From positions 1 to 64,000 of the forward strand of contig QCIP01000009.1 in NCBI GenBank assembly GCA_003216615.1: a stretch of 64,000 bases of DNA. The letters run 5' to 3'. A model generated the notes under the pieces. The model made no database searches and was not told the origin of the DNA. It worked only from the letters and a program-made list of their open reading frames with translations. The position numbers were made by a program, and so were the translations under genes. This document shows positions 37,552-47,189 of this stretch, piece after piece. Source of the stretch: Prochlorococcus sp. AG-402-M15 (GTDB lineage Bacteria; Cyanobacteriota; Cyanobacteriia; PCC-6307; Cyanobiaceae). Each line of letters opens with the position of its first letter. Positions within the stretch are counted from its first letter, which is position 1.

Positions 37552-39105
37552 ATGTCATCATTAGCCTTAGTAAGTGTCTCTGATAAAGAAAATATTATCC
37601 CATTTTGTAAAGAATTGGTAGAAAAATTTAATTATAAAATTCTATCAAGTGGAGGAACTGCAAAACATTTAATTGAGGCAAAAATTCCAGTCATTAAAGT
37701 TACAGATTTTACTAATTCTCCAGAGATCCTCGGAGGTAGAGTTAAAACTCTACATCCAAAAATACACGGAGGAATATTAGCTAAAAGAACTGATGAGGAT
37801 CATAAAAAAGACATTGAAGCAAATGATCTTGAATTAATTGACTTGGTAGTTGTCAATCTATATCCTTTTAAGAAAACTGTTGAAAAGGGATCAAAATGGG
37901 AAGATGCTATTGAAAATATTGATATCGGTGGGCCATCAATGATTCGTTCTGCAGCTAAAAATCATAAAGACGTTTCCGTTTTGGTAGATCCTAGTCAATA
38001 TCATGAATTTCTTGAAGAAAGTAAAAAAGGCGATTTAAAGGAGTCATATAAAGCGAAATTAGCCTTTGAAGCTTTTCAGCACACAGCTGACTATGACTCT
38101 GCAATATCTAATTGGATAAGTAAAGAGAGAGGTTTACAATCTTCCAGATATATTGAATCTTTTCCATTAATCAAAACATTAAGATATGGAGAAAATCCTC
38201 ATCAGAAGGCTCATTGGTATGGTTTAAGTAATATTGGATGGAACTCAGCAGAACAATTACAAGGTAAAGAGTTGAGTTACAATAACCTATTGGATCTTGA
38301 ATCGGCGCTTTCAACAGTTTTAGAATTTGGCTATGAAGAAAAAGATGATCTTAAAATAAATAGATTTGCTTCTGTAATTTTAAAACATAATAATCCATGT
38401 GGCGCCTCTTTAAGTAATTCAGCCTCGCAAGCATTTATGAATGCTTTGGAATGCGACTCAGTTAGTGCATTTGGAGGAATAGTTGCTTTCAATTCAAATG
38501 TAGATAGTAAAACGGCAACCAACCTCAAAAATATTTTTCTAGAATGTGTCGTAGCACCATCTTTTGATGAAGAAGCTTTAGAAATTCTAAAAATCAAAAA
38601 GAATTTAAGAATTTTAAAGTTATCAAAAAATATACTTCCAAAAAAGAACCAAACTTCTACTAAATCAATAATGGGAGGATTACTAGTTCAAGATACAGAT
38701 AATAGTGAAGACAAAACTAAAAGTTGGGTTTCAGTAACCCAAAATAATCCAAATAATCAGATGAACTTAGATCTAGATTTTGCATGGAAAATTTGCAAAC
38801 ACGTAAAATCAAATGCCATTGTTATTGCAAAAGATCAAAAAACTATTGGAATTGGAGCTGGACAAATGAATAGAGTAGGAGCCGCAAAAATTGCACTAGA
38901 AGCGGCTAAAGGAATTTGTTCTGAAGCTGTTTTAGCCAGTGATGGGTTTTTCCCTTTTGCAGATACTGTAGAACTTGCTAATGAGTACGGAATAAAAGCT
39001 ATTATTCAACCTGGAGGAAGTTTAAGAGATCAAGAAAGTATCGATATGTGTAATTCAAAAGGTATATCAATGATATTCACACAAAAAAGACATTTTTTAC
39101 ATTAA
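37552..39105 (+). CDS. purH: AICAR formyltransferase / IMP cyclohydrolase
   Basis: This 517-residue bifunctional enzyme carries out the last two steps of IMP synthesis. Residues 1 to about 140 are the MGS-like cyclohydrolase part (LVSVSDKENIIPF, SSGGTAKHL, GGRVKTLHPKIHGGIL); the rest is the transformylase domain (RYGENPHQKAHW, ILKHNNPCGASL, IGAGQMNRVGAAKIAL, ASDGFFPFADTVELA). Length and motifs are complete. It ends one base from the stop of the DoxX gene. Confidence 0.96.
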   Translation: MSSLALVSVSDKENIIPFCKELVEKFNYKILSSGGTAKHLIEAKIPVIKVTDFTNSPEILGGRVKTLHPKIHGGILAKRTDEDHKKDIEANDLELIDLVVVNLYPFKKTVEKGSKWEDAIENIDIGGPSMIRSAAKNHKDVSVLVDPSQYHEFLEESKKGDLKESYKAKLAFEAFQHTADYDSAISNWISKERGLQSSRYIESFPLIKTLRYGENPHQKAHWYGLSNIGWNSAEQLQGKELSYNNLLDLESALSTVLEFGYEEKDDLKINRFASVILKHNNPCGASLSNSASQAFMNALECDSVSAFGGIVAFNSNVDSKTATNLKNIFLECVVAPSFDEEALEILKIKKNLRILKLSKNILPKKNQTSTKSIMGGLLVQDTDNSEDKTKSWVSVTQNNPNNQMNLDLDFAWKICKHVKSNAIVIAKDQKTIGIGAGQMNRVGAAKIALEAAKGICSEAVLASDGFFPFADTVELANEYGIKAIIQPGGSLRDQESIDMCNSKGISMIFTQKRHFLH

Positions 39106-39106
39106 G

Positions 39107-39667
39107 TTAAGTTGATTTTGGGTAATATGTAATTTTGTTAGTTTTTCTAAATAAAGAAAGTCTACCAGGACCAGCACATAAAAAGTAGAGAGAAATAGCC
39201 CCGTAAATAAATGACAATTCAAATGCATAGTTATGACCCTCAACTACTGCCAGAGGAAAACCTTCCAGTCCAGTATCTAGGAGATGAAAATAAACAGCGA
39301 AAGCCATTGTCGAAAATAGGCCAAGAGAAGAAAGCCTAGCAAAAATTCCCACAGCCAATCCTAGTGGACAAACTAATTGAGTAATAGCCGCTCCAAAAGT
39401 CCAAATAACAGGATCACCTGGTAAAAATGGGAAATATTTACCAACTACAAACTCGGCAAAACCCTGAGGATCTTGTAGTTTCTCTAGGCCATGATGGATC
39501 ATTAATGCACAAAAACCAATACGCAAAACAAAAATTGACAGTTCTCCAAGGATATTTACTTCTGAACCTGAGGATGAATTAGCAACTACAACCTCAACTT
39601 TTTGAGGAGCTTTTGTTCTATTCATACTGGCTGTTTGAACCTGATTAGTCTGTGTTTTGTCTTCCAT
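39107..39667 (-). CDS. DoxX family membrane protein
   Basis: A 186-residue protein with a polar N-terminus of about 45 residues and four hydrophobic spans. DoxX signatures include FCALMIHHGLEKLQDPQGFAEF and GAAITQLVCPLGLAVGIFAR. DoxX proteins are small oxidoreductase-linked membrane proteins of varied role. Function here is unknown. It lies 1 base from the purH stop. Confidence 0.82.
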   Translation of the reverse strand: MEDKTQTNQVQTASMNRTKAPQKVEVVVANSSSGSEVNILGELSIFVLRIGFCALMIHHGLEKLQDPQGFAEFVVGKYFPFLPGDPVIWTFGAAITQLVCPLGLAVGIFARLSSLGLFSTMAFAVYFHLLDTGLEGFPLAVVEGHNYAFELSFIYGAISLYFLCAGPGRLSLFRKTNKITYYPKST

Positions 39668-39771
39668 ACTTCATAAAGTTTTCATTATTCTAGTTAATAA
39701 AGTAGATCTTTAGGAAATATCTGAGTAATAAATTAAAAAAAATAAGCAAAGTTTTTAATAATATTTCAAAT

Positions 39772-40968
39772 TTAAGAAGCTATATCAATTAACTTTTCAA
39801 TAACATCTGCAACAACCTTGTCAGGAGTTGATGCACCTGAGGTAATTCCAACATTAATTTTTCCAGAAGGTAAAAAATTATTTTTAAGTTCTAAATCTGA
39901 TCCTAGTGGTTTATGTAATATTGAGTTTTCTTCAACTGATATCCTCTCAGGGGTATCTATATGAAAAGAAGAAATTTTTTTAGTTATTGCGATCTCTTGT
40001 AAATGAGTAGTATTGGAAGAATTGAAGCCTCCTATAACAACAAGAATATCAAGGTCTTCGTCAACTAAAGAAAACATTGCATCTTGTCTTTCTTCAGTTG
40101 CATCACAAATTGTATTAAACGCTAAAAAGTGACTATTTATATTCTCGGGTCCAAATTTTTTTAACATCGTTTTTTCAAAAACTTTTCCAATTTCCTCAGT
40201 CTCGCTTTTGAGCATAGTTGTCTGGTTAGCAACTCCGACTCTATCTAAATCTTTATCAGGATCAAATCCATTAGAACAAGCTTTAGCAAATTTGTTAATA
40301 AACTCGTTTCTATTTCCTCTACCAAGAATATATTCAGATACGTAATTTGCTTCTTCCAAATCAAGCACAACTAAATACTTTCCTGCAAATGAGCTAGTAG
40401 CAAGAGTCTCTTCATGCTTGAATTTTCCATGAATTATAGAGGTGAAAACATGTTTTTTATGTTTCTCAACAGTATGCCAAACCTTAGAAACCCAAGGACA
40501 AGTAGTATCTATGATATGACATCCTTTCTCATGAAGGAGTTTCATTTCTTGAACAGTAGCCCCAAAAGCAGGCAATATAACCACATCGCCATTAGAAACT
40601 AACGAAAAATCTTTGATTCCATTTTTAGCTGAAATGAATTTTACATTCATTTTTCTTAAATGATCATTGACGGAGGGGTTATGAATTATTTCGTTTGTTA
40701 TCCAAATATTCTCATTAGGGTAATGTCTCCGAGTTTCATAAGCCATTGCTACAGCTCTTTCAACTCCCCAACAAAAACCAAAGGCTTGAGCCAACTTGAT
40801 ATTTAATCTGCCATTATTATAAGTAAAACCATTATCTCTTATAGAACTTATCAAATCACTTTGGTAAGCTTCTTCTAGAGCTTGAGCTCTTTTAGTTGGA
40901 GAATCGAAACCTCTTCTATTGTATCTATCAGAATGATGAAGAGATCTTCTAAAAGCTTGTGTATCCAT
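39772..40968 (-). CDS. ispH: HMBDP reductase (last step of the MEP pathway)
   Basis: This 398-residue iron-sulfur enzyme converts HMBPP to isopentenyl and dimethylallyl diphosphate. The three cluster cysteines lie in [31 protein letters not shown] and [29 protein letters not shown] and [10 protein letters not shown] follow. It is longer than E. coli IspH (316) because of the N-terminal extension and insertion found in cyanobacteria and plants. It supplies precursors for carotenoids and chlorophyll tails. Confidence 0.95.
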   Translation of the reverse strand: MDTQAFRRSLHHSDRYNRRGFDSPTKRAQALEEAYQSDLISSIRDNGFTYNNGRLNIKLAQAFGFCWGVERAVAMAYETRRHYPNENIWITNEIIHNPSVNDHLRKMNVKFISAKNGIKDFSLVSNGDVVILPAFGATVQEMKLLHEKGCHIIDTTCPWVSKVWHTVEKHKKHVFTSIIHGKFKHEETLATSSFAGKYLVVLDLEEANYVSEYILGRGNRNEFINKFAKACSNGFDPDKDLDRVGVANQTTMLKSETEEIGKVFEKTMLKKFGPENINSHFLAFNTICDATEERQDAMFSLVDEDLDILVVIGGFNSSNTTHLQEIAITKKISSFHIDTPERISVEENSILHKPLGSDLELKNNFLPSGKINVGITSGASTPDKVVADVIEKLIDIAS

Positions 40969-41002
40969 TGGCTAATTTTACAACATTTTTAATAATTTAT
41001 TG

Positions 41003-41036
41003 CAAAAAAAAAGAAACCTGACATAAGTCAGGTTTC
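41003..41036 (-). terminator. Intrinsic terminator downstream of amt1
   Basis: A perfect 10-bp stem (41013-41022 with 41027-41036, GAAACCTGAC and its complement) closes a 4-base loop. On the - strand it is followed at once by nine T residues (41012-41004). This is the best intrinsic terminator in the window and lies 22 bases after the amt1 stop. Confidence 0.85.
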
Positions 41037-41057
41037 TAAAATCAATTTTAGATTTGA

Positions 41058-42551
41058 TTATTTAGCAGATGCAAAGTCTGGATATGCTTCCATTCCGTGC
41101 TCTCCTATATCTAGGCCTTGAGTCTCTTCCTCTTCAGATACTCGAATACCACCGAATAGTCCTCCGATGATAGACCATGCTATCCAACATGTAACTATTG
41201 TCCAAATTGCATAACATCCGGCACCGAACGCCTGAACAAGTAATTGGTTGATTCCACCGCCGTTAAAAAGTCCTATACCAGCAGCGCCAGGATCCATTCC
41301 TTCTACGCCCCAAAGACCAATAACAACAGTTCCCCAAACTCCACAAACACCGTGAACTGAGAATGCACCAACTGGATCATCAATCTCTGCAGCATCTAAT
41401 GCAGCTACTGCAAAAACAACAATGATTCCACCTACTGCACCTGCAACCCAAGATCCAACAAAAGTCATGTTTCCACAACCTGCAGTTATACTTACTAAAC
41501 CAGCAAGAATACCGTTGATAATCATAGTTAAATCTGGTTTTCCTGAAGTCAAGGTAGATAAAACAGTTGCAGCAATAGCTCCACCTGCGGCAGCAAGTGT
41601 TGTTGTTACTGCCACGTATGCAACATATTCATCCATAGCAAGTTCGGAACCAGGGTTAAAGCCATACCAACCAATCCAAAGAATTAGGGCACCTAAAGTG
41701 GCTATAGCCATGCTGTGGCCAGGCATTGCTTGCGCTTTACCATCAACATATTTACCTATCCTTGGCCCGAGCATCATCGCTCCAACTAATCCGGCCCAAC
41801 CACCTACTGAGTGAACAATAGATGAACCAGCAAAGTCGATAAAGCCAAGACCTCCTAAGAAGCCATCGCCATTCCATTGCCAGCTACCAGAAATAGGGTA
41901 GATGATACCTGAAAGAACAATTGCAAAAATAACAAACTCACCGAATTTAACTCTTTCCGCAACTAATCCAGAAACAATAGTTGCTGCAGTTCCAGCAAAA
42001 GCTGCTTGGAAAAGGAAATCAACTGAAGGAACTAAACAACCGGTATTGCCTTCAGCAGCACATGCAAGAGCGCCAGAAGGATCAGGATCGAAAAATAGTT
42101 GATTAAAGAAGAAAAATCCTCCTAATTGTGAATCCCCATACATTAATGAGTATCCAATAAACCAATAAGCAGTTACAGCAAGTGCAAAAACAAATAGGTT
42201 TTTAGCGAGAATGTTAACAGCGTTTTTAGATCTACACATGCCGGCTTCAACCATGGCGAAACCTGCGTTCATGAAGATCACAAGAATAGTAGCTATGAAC
42301 AGCCATAAGTTGTCAGCTAAGAAGGACGCAGCCTGAGGACCTGTTAAGTCTCCGAGACCAGGACCAGCTTTAGCCGCAAAAGTGAATATACTTAAGCCGA
42401 AAAGAGCTACTGGAACAGTGGCAAGCCAAATCAAAGATTGATTTGTCCTAAAACCACGGATGCTGCGCAGGAGAAGCATGGGCCCTTCAAGAAGACTAGC
42501 TTCCTGAAGAGTCTTTCTACGTCCTGGCCGCGAATGCAAAGCAGTGGTCAT
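41058..42551 (-). CDS. amt1: Ammonium transporter
   Basis: This 497-residue Amt/MEP/Rh transporter has eleven or so membrane spans after a basic N-terminus of about 40 residues. Family signatures are FMNAGFAMVEAGMCRSKNAVNILAKN, DFAGSSIVHSVGGWAGL (first pore His) and ILWIGWYGFNPGSE. Prochlorococcus relies on ammonium and has one such gene under NtcA control. A perfect NtcA box lies about 90 bases upstream, a hairpin with a T run lies in the leader, and a strong terminator follows. The annotated ATG may be preceded or followed by others; Met25 is an alternative. Confidence 0.95.
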   Translation of the reverse strand: MTTALHSRPGRRKTLQEASLLEGPMLLLRSIRGFRTNQSLIWLATVPVALFGLSIFTFAAKAGPGLGDLTGPQAASFLADNLWLFIATILVIFMNAGFAMVEAGMCRSKNAVNILAKNLFVFALAVTAYWFIGYSLMYGDSQLGGFFFFNQLFFDPDPSGALACAAEGNTGCLVPSVDFLFQAAFAGTAATIVSGLVAERVKFGEFVIFAIVLSGIIYPISGSWQWNGDGFLGGLGFIDFAGSSIVHSVGGWAGLVGAMMLGPRIGKYVDGKAQAMPGHSMAIATLGALILWIGWYGFNPGSELAMDEYVAYVAVTTTLAAAGGAIAATVLSTLTSGKPDLTMIINGILAGLVSITAGCGNMTFVGSWVAGAVGGIIVVFAVAALDAAEIDDPVGAFSVHGVCGVWGTVVIGLWGVEGMDPGAAGIGLFNGGGINQLLVQAFGAGCYAIWTIVTCWIAWSIIGGLFGGIRVSEEEETQGLDIGEHGMEAYPDFASAK

Positions 42552-42573
42552 AAATAATTTTAATTGTCAAAAA

Positions 42574-42592
42574 AAACAGTATTGAACTGTTT
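42574..42592 (-). promoter_or_regulatory. Hairpin with T-run in the amt1 leader
   Basis: On the - strand a 7-bp inverted repeat (AAACAGT, 5-base loop, ACTGTTT) is followed by further T residues, making eight in a row, 23 to 41 bases before the amt1 ATG. It resembles a weak intrinsic terminator or attenuator inside the leader. Two G-C pairs only. Confidence 0.4.
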
Positions 42593-42634
42593 CCTTTCAT
42601 ATATAATTTTGCTCAAAAAACTTATCAGTGTCTA

Positions 42635-42648
42635 GTAGTCGTTGTTAC
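42635..42648 (-). promoter_or_regulatory. NtcA binding site upstream of amt1
   Basis: GTAGTCGTTGTTAC is a perfect GTA-N8-TAC NtcA consensus, centred about 90 bases before the amt1 start. The leftward promoter would lie near TATATAT at 42605-42599, about 29 bases beyond the box, slightly longer than the usual 20-24. The upstream gene is on the same strand and ends at 42733, so the box can only serve amt1 leftward. Confidence 0.75.
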
Positions 42649-42732
42649 CAATTTTATAGTTGCACCCCAAAACTATATTTGTTAAATTAAAAATTATTTT
42701 TTTTTGGAATTTCAAAATATCAACTTATTTAT

Positions 42733-43473
42733 TTATTTTAAAGGCTTAATTCCATTCCATGTTATGTGGTCTTGGTGAAATTCAAAACAACATGGAATAG
42801 ATATCATTCCTGCACTTAAAGATTGTCTAAATAGATTGCCATACAAGGGATCTGCATCATCTCCAGGTGCAAAAAAACAAGCGTCTTTTCTCGTAATACA
42901 AGGTACTAAAACACTTTTACTTTCAGGAATTAATTCCTTTAATTCTATGAGGTGTTTTTGACCTCTTTTGGTTACTGTATCTGGGAATAGAGCTACATTT
43001 TCTTTAATCCAGGTCGTATTTTTAACCTCTATGAAAATGTTACGTTTATCAGGATTTGAAGATTTTGGGGTTAAAAAAAAGTCAATTCTGCTTTTTTTAT
43101 CTTTTCCATAAGGAACTTCAGATTTAATTGTCTCTATTTCTCCAATTATTTCGTTTAGCAAATTTTTCTCAATAACCTTTTTGATTAACTTATTTGCAAA
43201 TAGTGTATTAATACCTACCCAGACCTCCTCATTTTTTGCGTCTAAAACACATATCTGTTCCCAAGTAAAAGGTAATTTTCTTTTTGGAGATGGGGAAACA
43301 CTTATTCTTACTTTTGCTCCCTCACTCAAAAGTCCCTTCATTGGGCCTGTGTTAGCACAATGAGCCGTTACTACCTCTCCACTCTCTAATTTAATATCTG
43401 CAAGAAACCTTTTGTACCTCTTGATTAAAACCCCTTCAATTAATGGATCAAATTCAATTATCCGATGATTCAT
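42733..43473 (-). CDS. sfsA: SfsA family protein (putative sugar fermentation stimulation / nuclease-like)
   Basis: A 246-residue SfsA protein. Typical segments are [25 protein letters not shown] (split over about 19-43), GPMKGLL, the core KSRIDFFLT and FIEVKNTTW, and [18 protein letters not shown]. The D-x-E-V-K pattern resembles a PD-(D/E)XK nuclease active site, and SfsA is suspected to bind nucleic acid; its role is not settled. It diverges from murJ across 31 bases. Confidence 0.88.
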   Translation of the reverse strand: MNHRIIEFDPLIEGVLIKRYKRFLADIKLESGEVVTAHCANTGPMKGLLSEGAKVRISVSPSPKRKLPFTWEQICVLDAKNEEVWVGINTLFANKLIKKVIEKNLLNEIIGEIETIKSEVPYGKDKKSRIDFFLTPKSSNPDKRNIFIEVKNTTWIKENVALFPDTVTKRGQKHLIELKELIPESKSVLVPCITRKDACFFAPGDDADPLYGNLFRQSLSAGMISIPCCFEFHQDHITWNGIKPLK

Positions 43474-43504
43474 AAATATGTCGTTAGTTAAAAATCAAAT
43501 ATAA

Positions 43505-45127
43505 TTGAAACTTAAACTTCTTGAAAAATTTAGACAAACCCAGATGCATTCATTTTTAAAAAATAATTTTTTTTCAATTTCGTTTGCTACTAGTCTTAGT
43601 AAATTAGCTGGATGTATAAGACAAATACTTATAGCTTCTGCTTTTGGGGTTGGGGTAATATACGACGCATTTAATTATGCCTATATAATTCCTGGTTTCT
43701 TACTAATAATCGTTGGAGGGATTAATGGTCCCTTACATAACGCAGTCGTTGCAGTACTAACTCCCCTTAACAAAAAAAATGGAGGGATTGTTTTAACTCA
43801 AGTAAGCATAAAACTTTCAATATTATTATTCATTTTAGCTATATTGATTTACTCAAATTCCAGTTTATTAATTGAATTATTAGCCCCCAATTTAAGTTAC
43901 GAAGCTAAATCTGTTGCCACTTACCAACTAAAAATTCTTACACCTTGTATCCCTTTATCCGGATTCATAGGTTTAAGCTTTGGCGCCTTAAATTCCCAAA
44001 GAAAATTCTTTTTATCAAGTATAAGTCCAGCAATAACAAGCATAACTACTATTTTTTTTATTTTATTTAGTTGGATTTTTAACCAAGAAAATATATCTTC
44101 TCATTTTTTTACTTATACGGGATTACTAGCTTTTGCAACTTTGACAGGAACTTTAATTCAGTTTGTTGTTCAAATTTTGGAAATAAATAAAATCGGTCTC
44201 TTGAGATTAGATTCAACCTTCAGTTTATTTAAAGATGAAGAGAAGAGGATTTTCAAATTAATTATTCCAGCATCTATCTCATCAGGTCTCAGTCAAATTA
44301 ATGTTTTTATAGATATGTTTTTCGCTTCAAGTTTTCAAGGAGCAGCATCTGGACTAGCTTACGGAAACTTTCTTATACAAGCCCCATTAGGCATATTATC
44401 TAACTCTTTGATTTTGCCATTACTTCCAAAATTCTCTAAATTGAAAAGTGATAAAGACAATAGAGGTCTCCAAAAAAAATTGATATCTGGGATAGAGTAC
44501 TGTTTCTTAACAACTATTTTTTTAACCGGATTTTTCATAACATTCAATAATCAAATCGTACAATTAGTTTTTCAAAGAGGATCTTTTGATTATTCAGCGG
44601 CTTTAAAAGTAAAGAATATATTAATTGCTTATGCAGTTGGCATACCCTTCTATCTTTATAGAGACTTATTAGTAAGAACTTACTATTCAATAGAAGAAAC
44701 AAACTTCCCTTTTAAGACTTCATTTGCAGGGATAATATTTAATATTTTTTTTGATTGGTTTTTAATTGGGGCCCCAATAAAGAATTTTGGGAACCTTTCA
44801 CCATATAATTTTGGAGTTGTAGGAATAATTTTATCTTCAGTAATAGTTAACTTTATAGTTTGTATTTTGCTTTCTTTTAATCTGCGAAATGAAGATATCC
44901 ATTTGCCTAACTTGGATTTATTGAAAAAAATTAGCCTCATGTTATTAGCAGCATTTATGGATAGCACACTTTGTTTTACTATTCTCAAAACTACAAATAA
45001 CTTCAATTCAAATCTCGTCAAATTTTTATTATTAATATTTGGATCTTTAATTTTTTTTGTAATTTATTTTTTACTTACAAAATATCTGAAAGTAAATAAA
45101 TTTAAAGTTTATAGAAAAAAGATTTAG
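43505..45127 (+). CDS. murJ: Lipid II flippase MurJ (MviN)
   Basis: This 540-residue MOP-superfamily membrane protein has about fourteen hydrophobic spans and moves lipid II across the inner membrane for peptidoglycan synthesis. The N-terminal ATSLSKLAGCIRQILIASAFG and GPLHNAVVAVLTP are typical of MurJ. The start is TTG at 43505; an ATG at 43544 (MHSFLKNNFF) is an alternative. Its stop and that of the next convergent gene share TTAG. Confidence 0.9.
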   Translation: MKLKLLEKFRQTQMHSFLKNNFFSISFATSLSKLAGCIRQILIASAFGVGVIYDAFNYAYIIPGFLLIIVGGINGPLHNAVVAVLTPLNKKNGGIVLTQVSIKLSILLFILAILIYSNSSLLIELLAPNLSYEAKSVATYQLKILTPCIPLSGFIGLSFGALNSQRKFFLSSISPAITSITTIFFILFSWIFNQENISSHFFTYTGLLAFATLTGTLIQFVVQILEINKIGLLRLDSTFSLFKDEEKRIFKLIIPASISSGLSQINVFIDMFFASSFQGAASGLAYGNFLIQAPLGILSNSLILPLLPKFSKLKSDKDNRGLQKKLISGIEYCFLTTIFLTGFFITFNNQIVQLVFQRGSFDYSAALKVKNILIAYAVGIPFYLYRDLLVRTYYSIEETNFPFKTSFAGIIFNIFFDWFLIGAPIKNFGNLSPYNFGVVGIILSSVIVNFIVCILLSFNLRNEDIHLPNLDLLKKISLMLLAAFMDSTLCFTILKTTNNFNSNLVKFLLLIFGSLIFFVIYFLLTKYLKVNKFKVYRKKI

Positions 45128-45414
45128 TTTTCAAAAAAACTTTCCAAAATCTCCTCTAATTCTAAAATTTGTGAGGAAGTGATTAAGTTAATAAGTGGAA
45201 TACTGTTAACACCATCCCCTACTTTTACATTTATTGCTTTCAAACTTATTTTTGCAGCCTCCAATGGGCCTTGATCTTTATTGCTGATACATTCAATAGC
45301 AAGATATCTGGCTAGGCCAGCATCTCCAAGATATAAATTCCACTTTTCTATTTTTATAAAAAACTTTTCTGAAATAATATTTTCTAGATCACTTATTCGC
45401 ATCTGAGAGTCCAT
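45124..45414 (-). CDS. DUF3181-like small cyanobacterial protein
   Basis: A 96-residue protein. The segment KIEKWNLYLGDAGLARYLAIE resembles DUF3181, a small family in cyanobacteria of unknown function. The remainder is mixed charge and ends in an acidic helix. No membrane span or cysteine pair. Function is unknown; the family call is from memory of the motif. Confidence 0.65.
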   Translation of the reverse strand: MDSQMRISDLENIISEKFFIKIEKWNLYLGDAGLARYLAIECISNKDQGPLEAAKISLKAINVKVGDGVNSIPLINLITSSQILELEEILESFFEN

Positions 45415-45428
45415 AAATAAAAATTGAT

Positions 45429-45680
45429 TTAAGTTGATTGTTTTGAAGTATCTTTAGGTTTTTTTATAATTACAAAAAATAAATGGGAGGCCAAAAGAAC
45501 TGACCAGAAAATTAAAAAATTATTAAAAAAAGCAATTTCATATTTAATTTCTTTTAAAAGCCAAGTGCCACTTACAATCGCAGTAAATATCATGCAGTGA
45601 ATAACAAAATTTACTATTCGAGAAAAATGTTTGTAGATGGGATCTTCTGAATCACCATTTCCGTACCACTTTATAGGCAT
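45429..45680 (-). CDS. Small two-span membrane protein
   Basis: An 83-residue protein with two hydrophobic segments (about 24-44 and 52-72) and basic ends (KKPKDTSKQST at the C-terminus). It lacks motifs that would name it; it resembles small '2TM' proteins found in cyanobacteria. It lies 14 bases before the DUF3181-like gene on the same strand, so both may be in one transcript. Confidence 0.65.
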   Translation of the reverse strand: MPIKWYGNGDSEDPIYKHFSRIVNFVIHCMIFTAIVSGTWLLKEIKYEIAFFNNFLIFWSVLLASHLFFVIIKKPKDTSKQST

Positions 45681-45766
45681 ATTAATAATTAGATTGTTAA
45701 TAATAGATATTTTACCCGAAATCTAGTTGACTAAGAGACCCTGAAACAGAGATATTACATAATTAT

Positions 45767-45840
45767 GCGCCTGTAGCTCAGTGGATTAGAGCACCTGACT
45801 ACGGATCAGGGTGTCGGGAGTTCGAATCTCTCCAGGCGCG
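45767..45840 (+). tRNA. tRNA-Arg (ACG)
   Basis: A complete 74-base cloverleaf: acceptor GCGCCTG pairs with CAGGCGC, anticodon stem CCTGA/TCAGG holds CTACGGA (anticodon ACG), T-arm with GTTCGAAT, discriminator G. The A at position 34 would be deaminated to inosine to read CGU, CGC and CGA. CCA is not encoded. Confidence 0.97.
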
Positions 45841-45917
45841 TTTAAAATTATGAAATATTCTTTTTATATTTTTCTAAAAAATATCGTCTATATTATGGGT
45901 ATTACTTATCAAATTCA

Positions 45918-47189
45918 ATGAATATTCTTCAAAATCTTAAAGAAAGTGATCCAGTAATATCCAATTTTATCAACTCTGAAAAAAATAGGCAGGAAACTCA
46001 TCTTGAGTTAATAGCAAGTGAAAATTTCGCATCAATTGCCGTCATGCAGGCTCAAGGTTCCGTCCTTACAAATAAATACGCAGAGGGATTACCTCAAAAA
46101 AGATATTACGGGGGATGTGAATTTGTTGATGAAATAGAAGAATTAGCTATTCAGAGAGCGAAAAAATTATTTAATGCAAATTGGGCTAATGTTCAACCCC
46201 ATAGTGGAGCACAGGCAAATGCTGCTGTTTTCCTAAGTCTACTTAAACCTGGCGACACAATCATGGGGATGGATTTATCTCATGGTGGGCACCTAACTCA
46301 TGGATCTCCAGTAAATATGAGTGGCAAGTGGTTCAATGCAGTTCACTACGGTGTAAATATAGAAACTAGTGAATTAAATTTTGATGAAATAAGAGAGATA
46401 GCATTAGAAACAAAACCAAAATTGATTATATGCGGATATTCAGCTTATCCAAGAACAATCGATTTTGAATCATTTAGAAATATTGCTGATGAAGTTGGTG
46501 CATTCTTAATGGCTGATATTGCACACATCGCCGGTCTTGTAGCAAGTAAACTTCACCCAAATCCAATACCTTATTGTGATGTAGTAACTACAACTACTCA
46601 TAAAACATTAAGAGGACCTAGAGGGGGACTTATCTTGTGTAAAGATGCAGAATTTGGAAAGAAATTTGATAAATCTGTTTTCCCTGGTACTCAGGGTGGT
46701 CCCCTAGAACATATTATTGCCGCTAAAGCAGTGGCATTTGGAGAAGCCTTACAGCCAGATTTCGTTGATTATTCCCAACAAGTAATAAAAAATGCCAAAG
46801 TTCTAGCTTCAACTTTAATAAATAGAGGTATTGATATCGTTAGTGGAGGCACTGATAATCATATTGTTTTACTCGATTTAAGAAGTATAAATATGACTGG
46901 TAAAATTGCTGACTTGCTAGTAAGTGAAGTCAATATCACTGCAAATAAAAATACTGTTCCATTTGACCCTGAATCACCTTTTGTGACTAGCGGGCTAAGG
47001 TTGGGTACTGCTGCTTTAACTACTAGAGGCTTTAATGAGAATGCTTTTACTGAAGTGGGCGAAATTATTGCTGATAGATTACTTAACCCAAATAATTCAC
47101 TGATTGAAAGTCAATGTAAAGAAAGAGTATTAACCTTATGTAATCGTTTTCCTCTTTATGAAGGCAAACTTGAAGCATCAATTAAATGA
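45918..47189 (+). CDS. glyA: Serine hydroxymethyltransferase
   Basis: This 423-residue PLP enzyme interconverts serine and glycine with tetrahydrofolate, the main source of one-carbon units. N-terminal [42 protein letters not shown] and the PLP lysine in [15 protein letters not shown] are intact. Its end overlaps the cinA start in ATGA, so the two are translationally coupled. Confidence 0.97.
   Translation: MNILQNLKESDPVISNFINSEKNRQETHLELIASENFASIAVMQAQGSVLTNKYAEGLPQKRYYGGCEFVDEIEELAIQRAKKLFNANWANVQPHSGAQANAAVFLSLLKPGDTIMGMDLSHGGHLTHGSPVNMSGKWFNAVHYGVNIETSELNFDEIREIALETKPKLIICGYSAYPRTIDFESFRNIADEVGAFLMADIAHIAGLVASKLHPNPIPYCDVVTTTTHKTLRGPRGGLILCKDAEFGKKFDKSVFPGTQGGPLEHIIAAKAVAFGEALQPDFVDYSQQVIKNAKVLASTLINRGIDIVSGGTDNHIVLLDLRSINMTGKIADLLVSEVNITANKNTVPFDPESPFVTSGLRLGTAALTTRGFNENAFTEVGEIIADRLLNPNNSLIESQCKERVLTLCNRFPLYEGKLEASIK

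Noticed and set aside
41422-41814. 130-codon open frame antisense to amt1
   Set aside because: It mirrors the conserved amt1 coding sequence, has low-complexity composition and no recognisable family.
42588-42597. Yfr2/Cyano-1-type small RNA motif (GGAAACA) in the amt1 leader
   Set aside because: The heptamer is present on the - strand, but it overlaps the hairpin stem instead of lying in a loop, and the second stem of Yfr2 is missing.
45866-45884. Hairpin after tRNA-Arg as a terminator
   Set aside because: The stem is A-T only with no following T run, so it is expected by chance at this composition.
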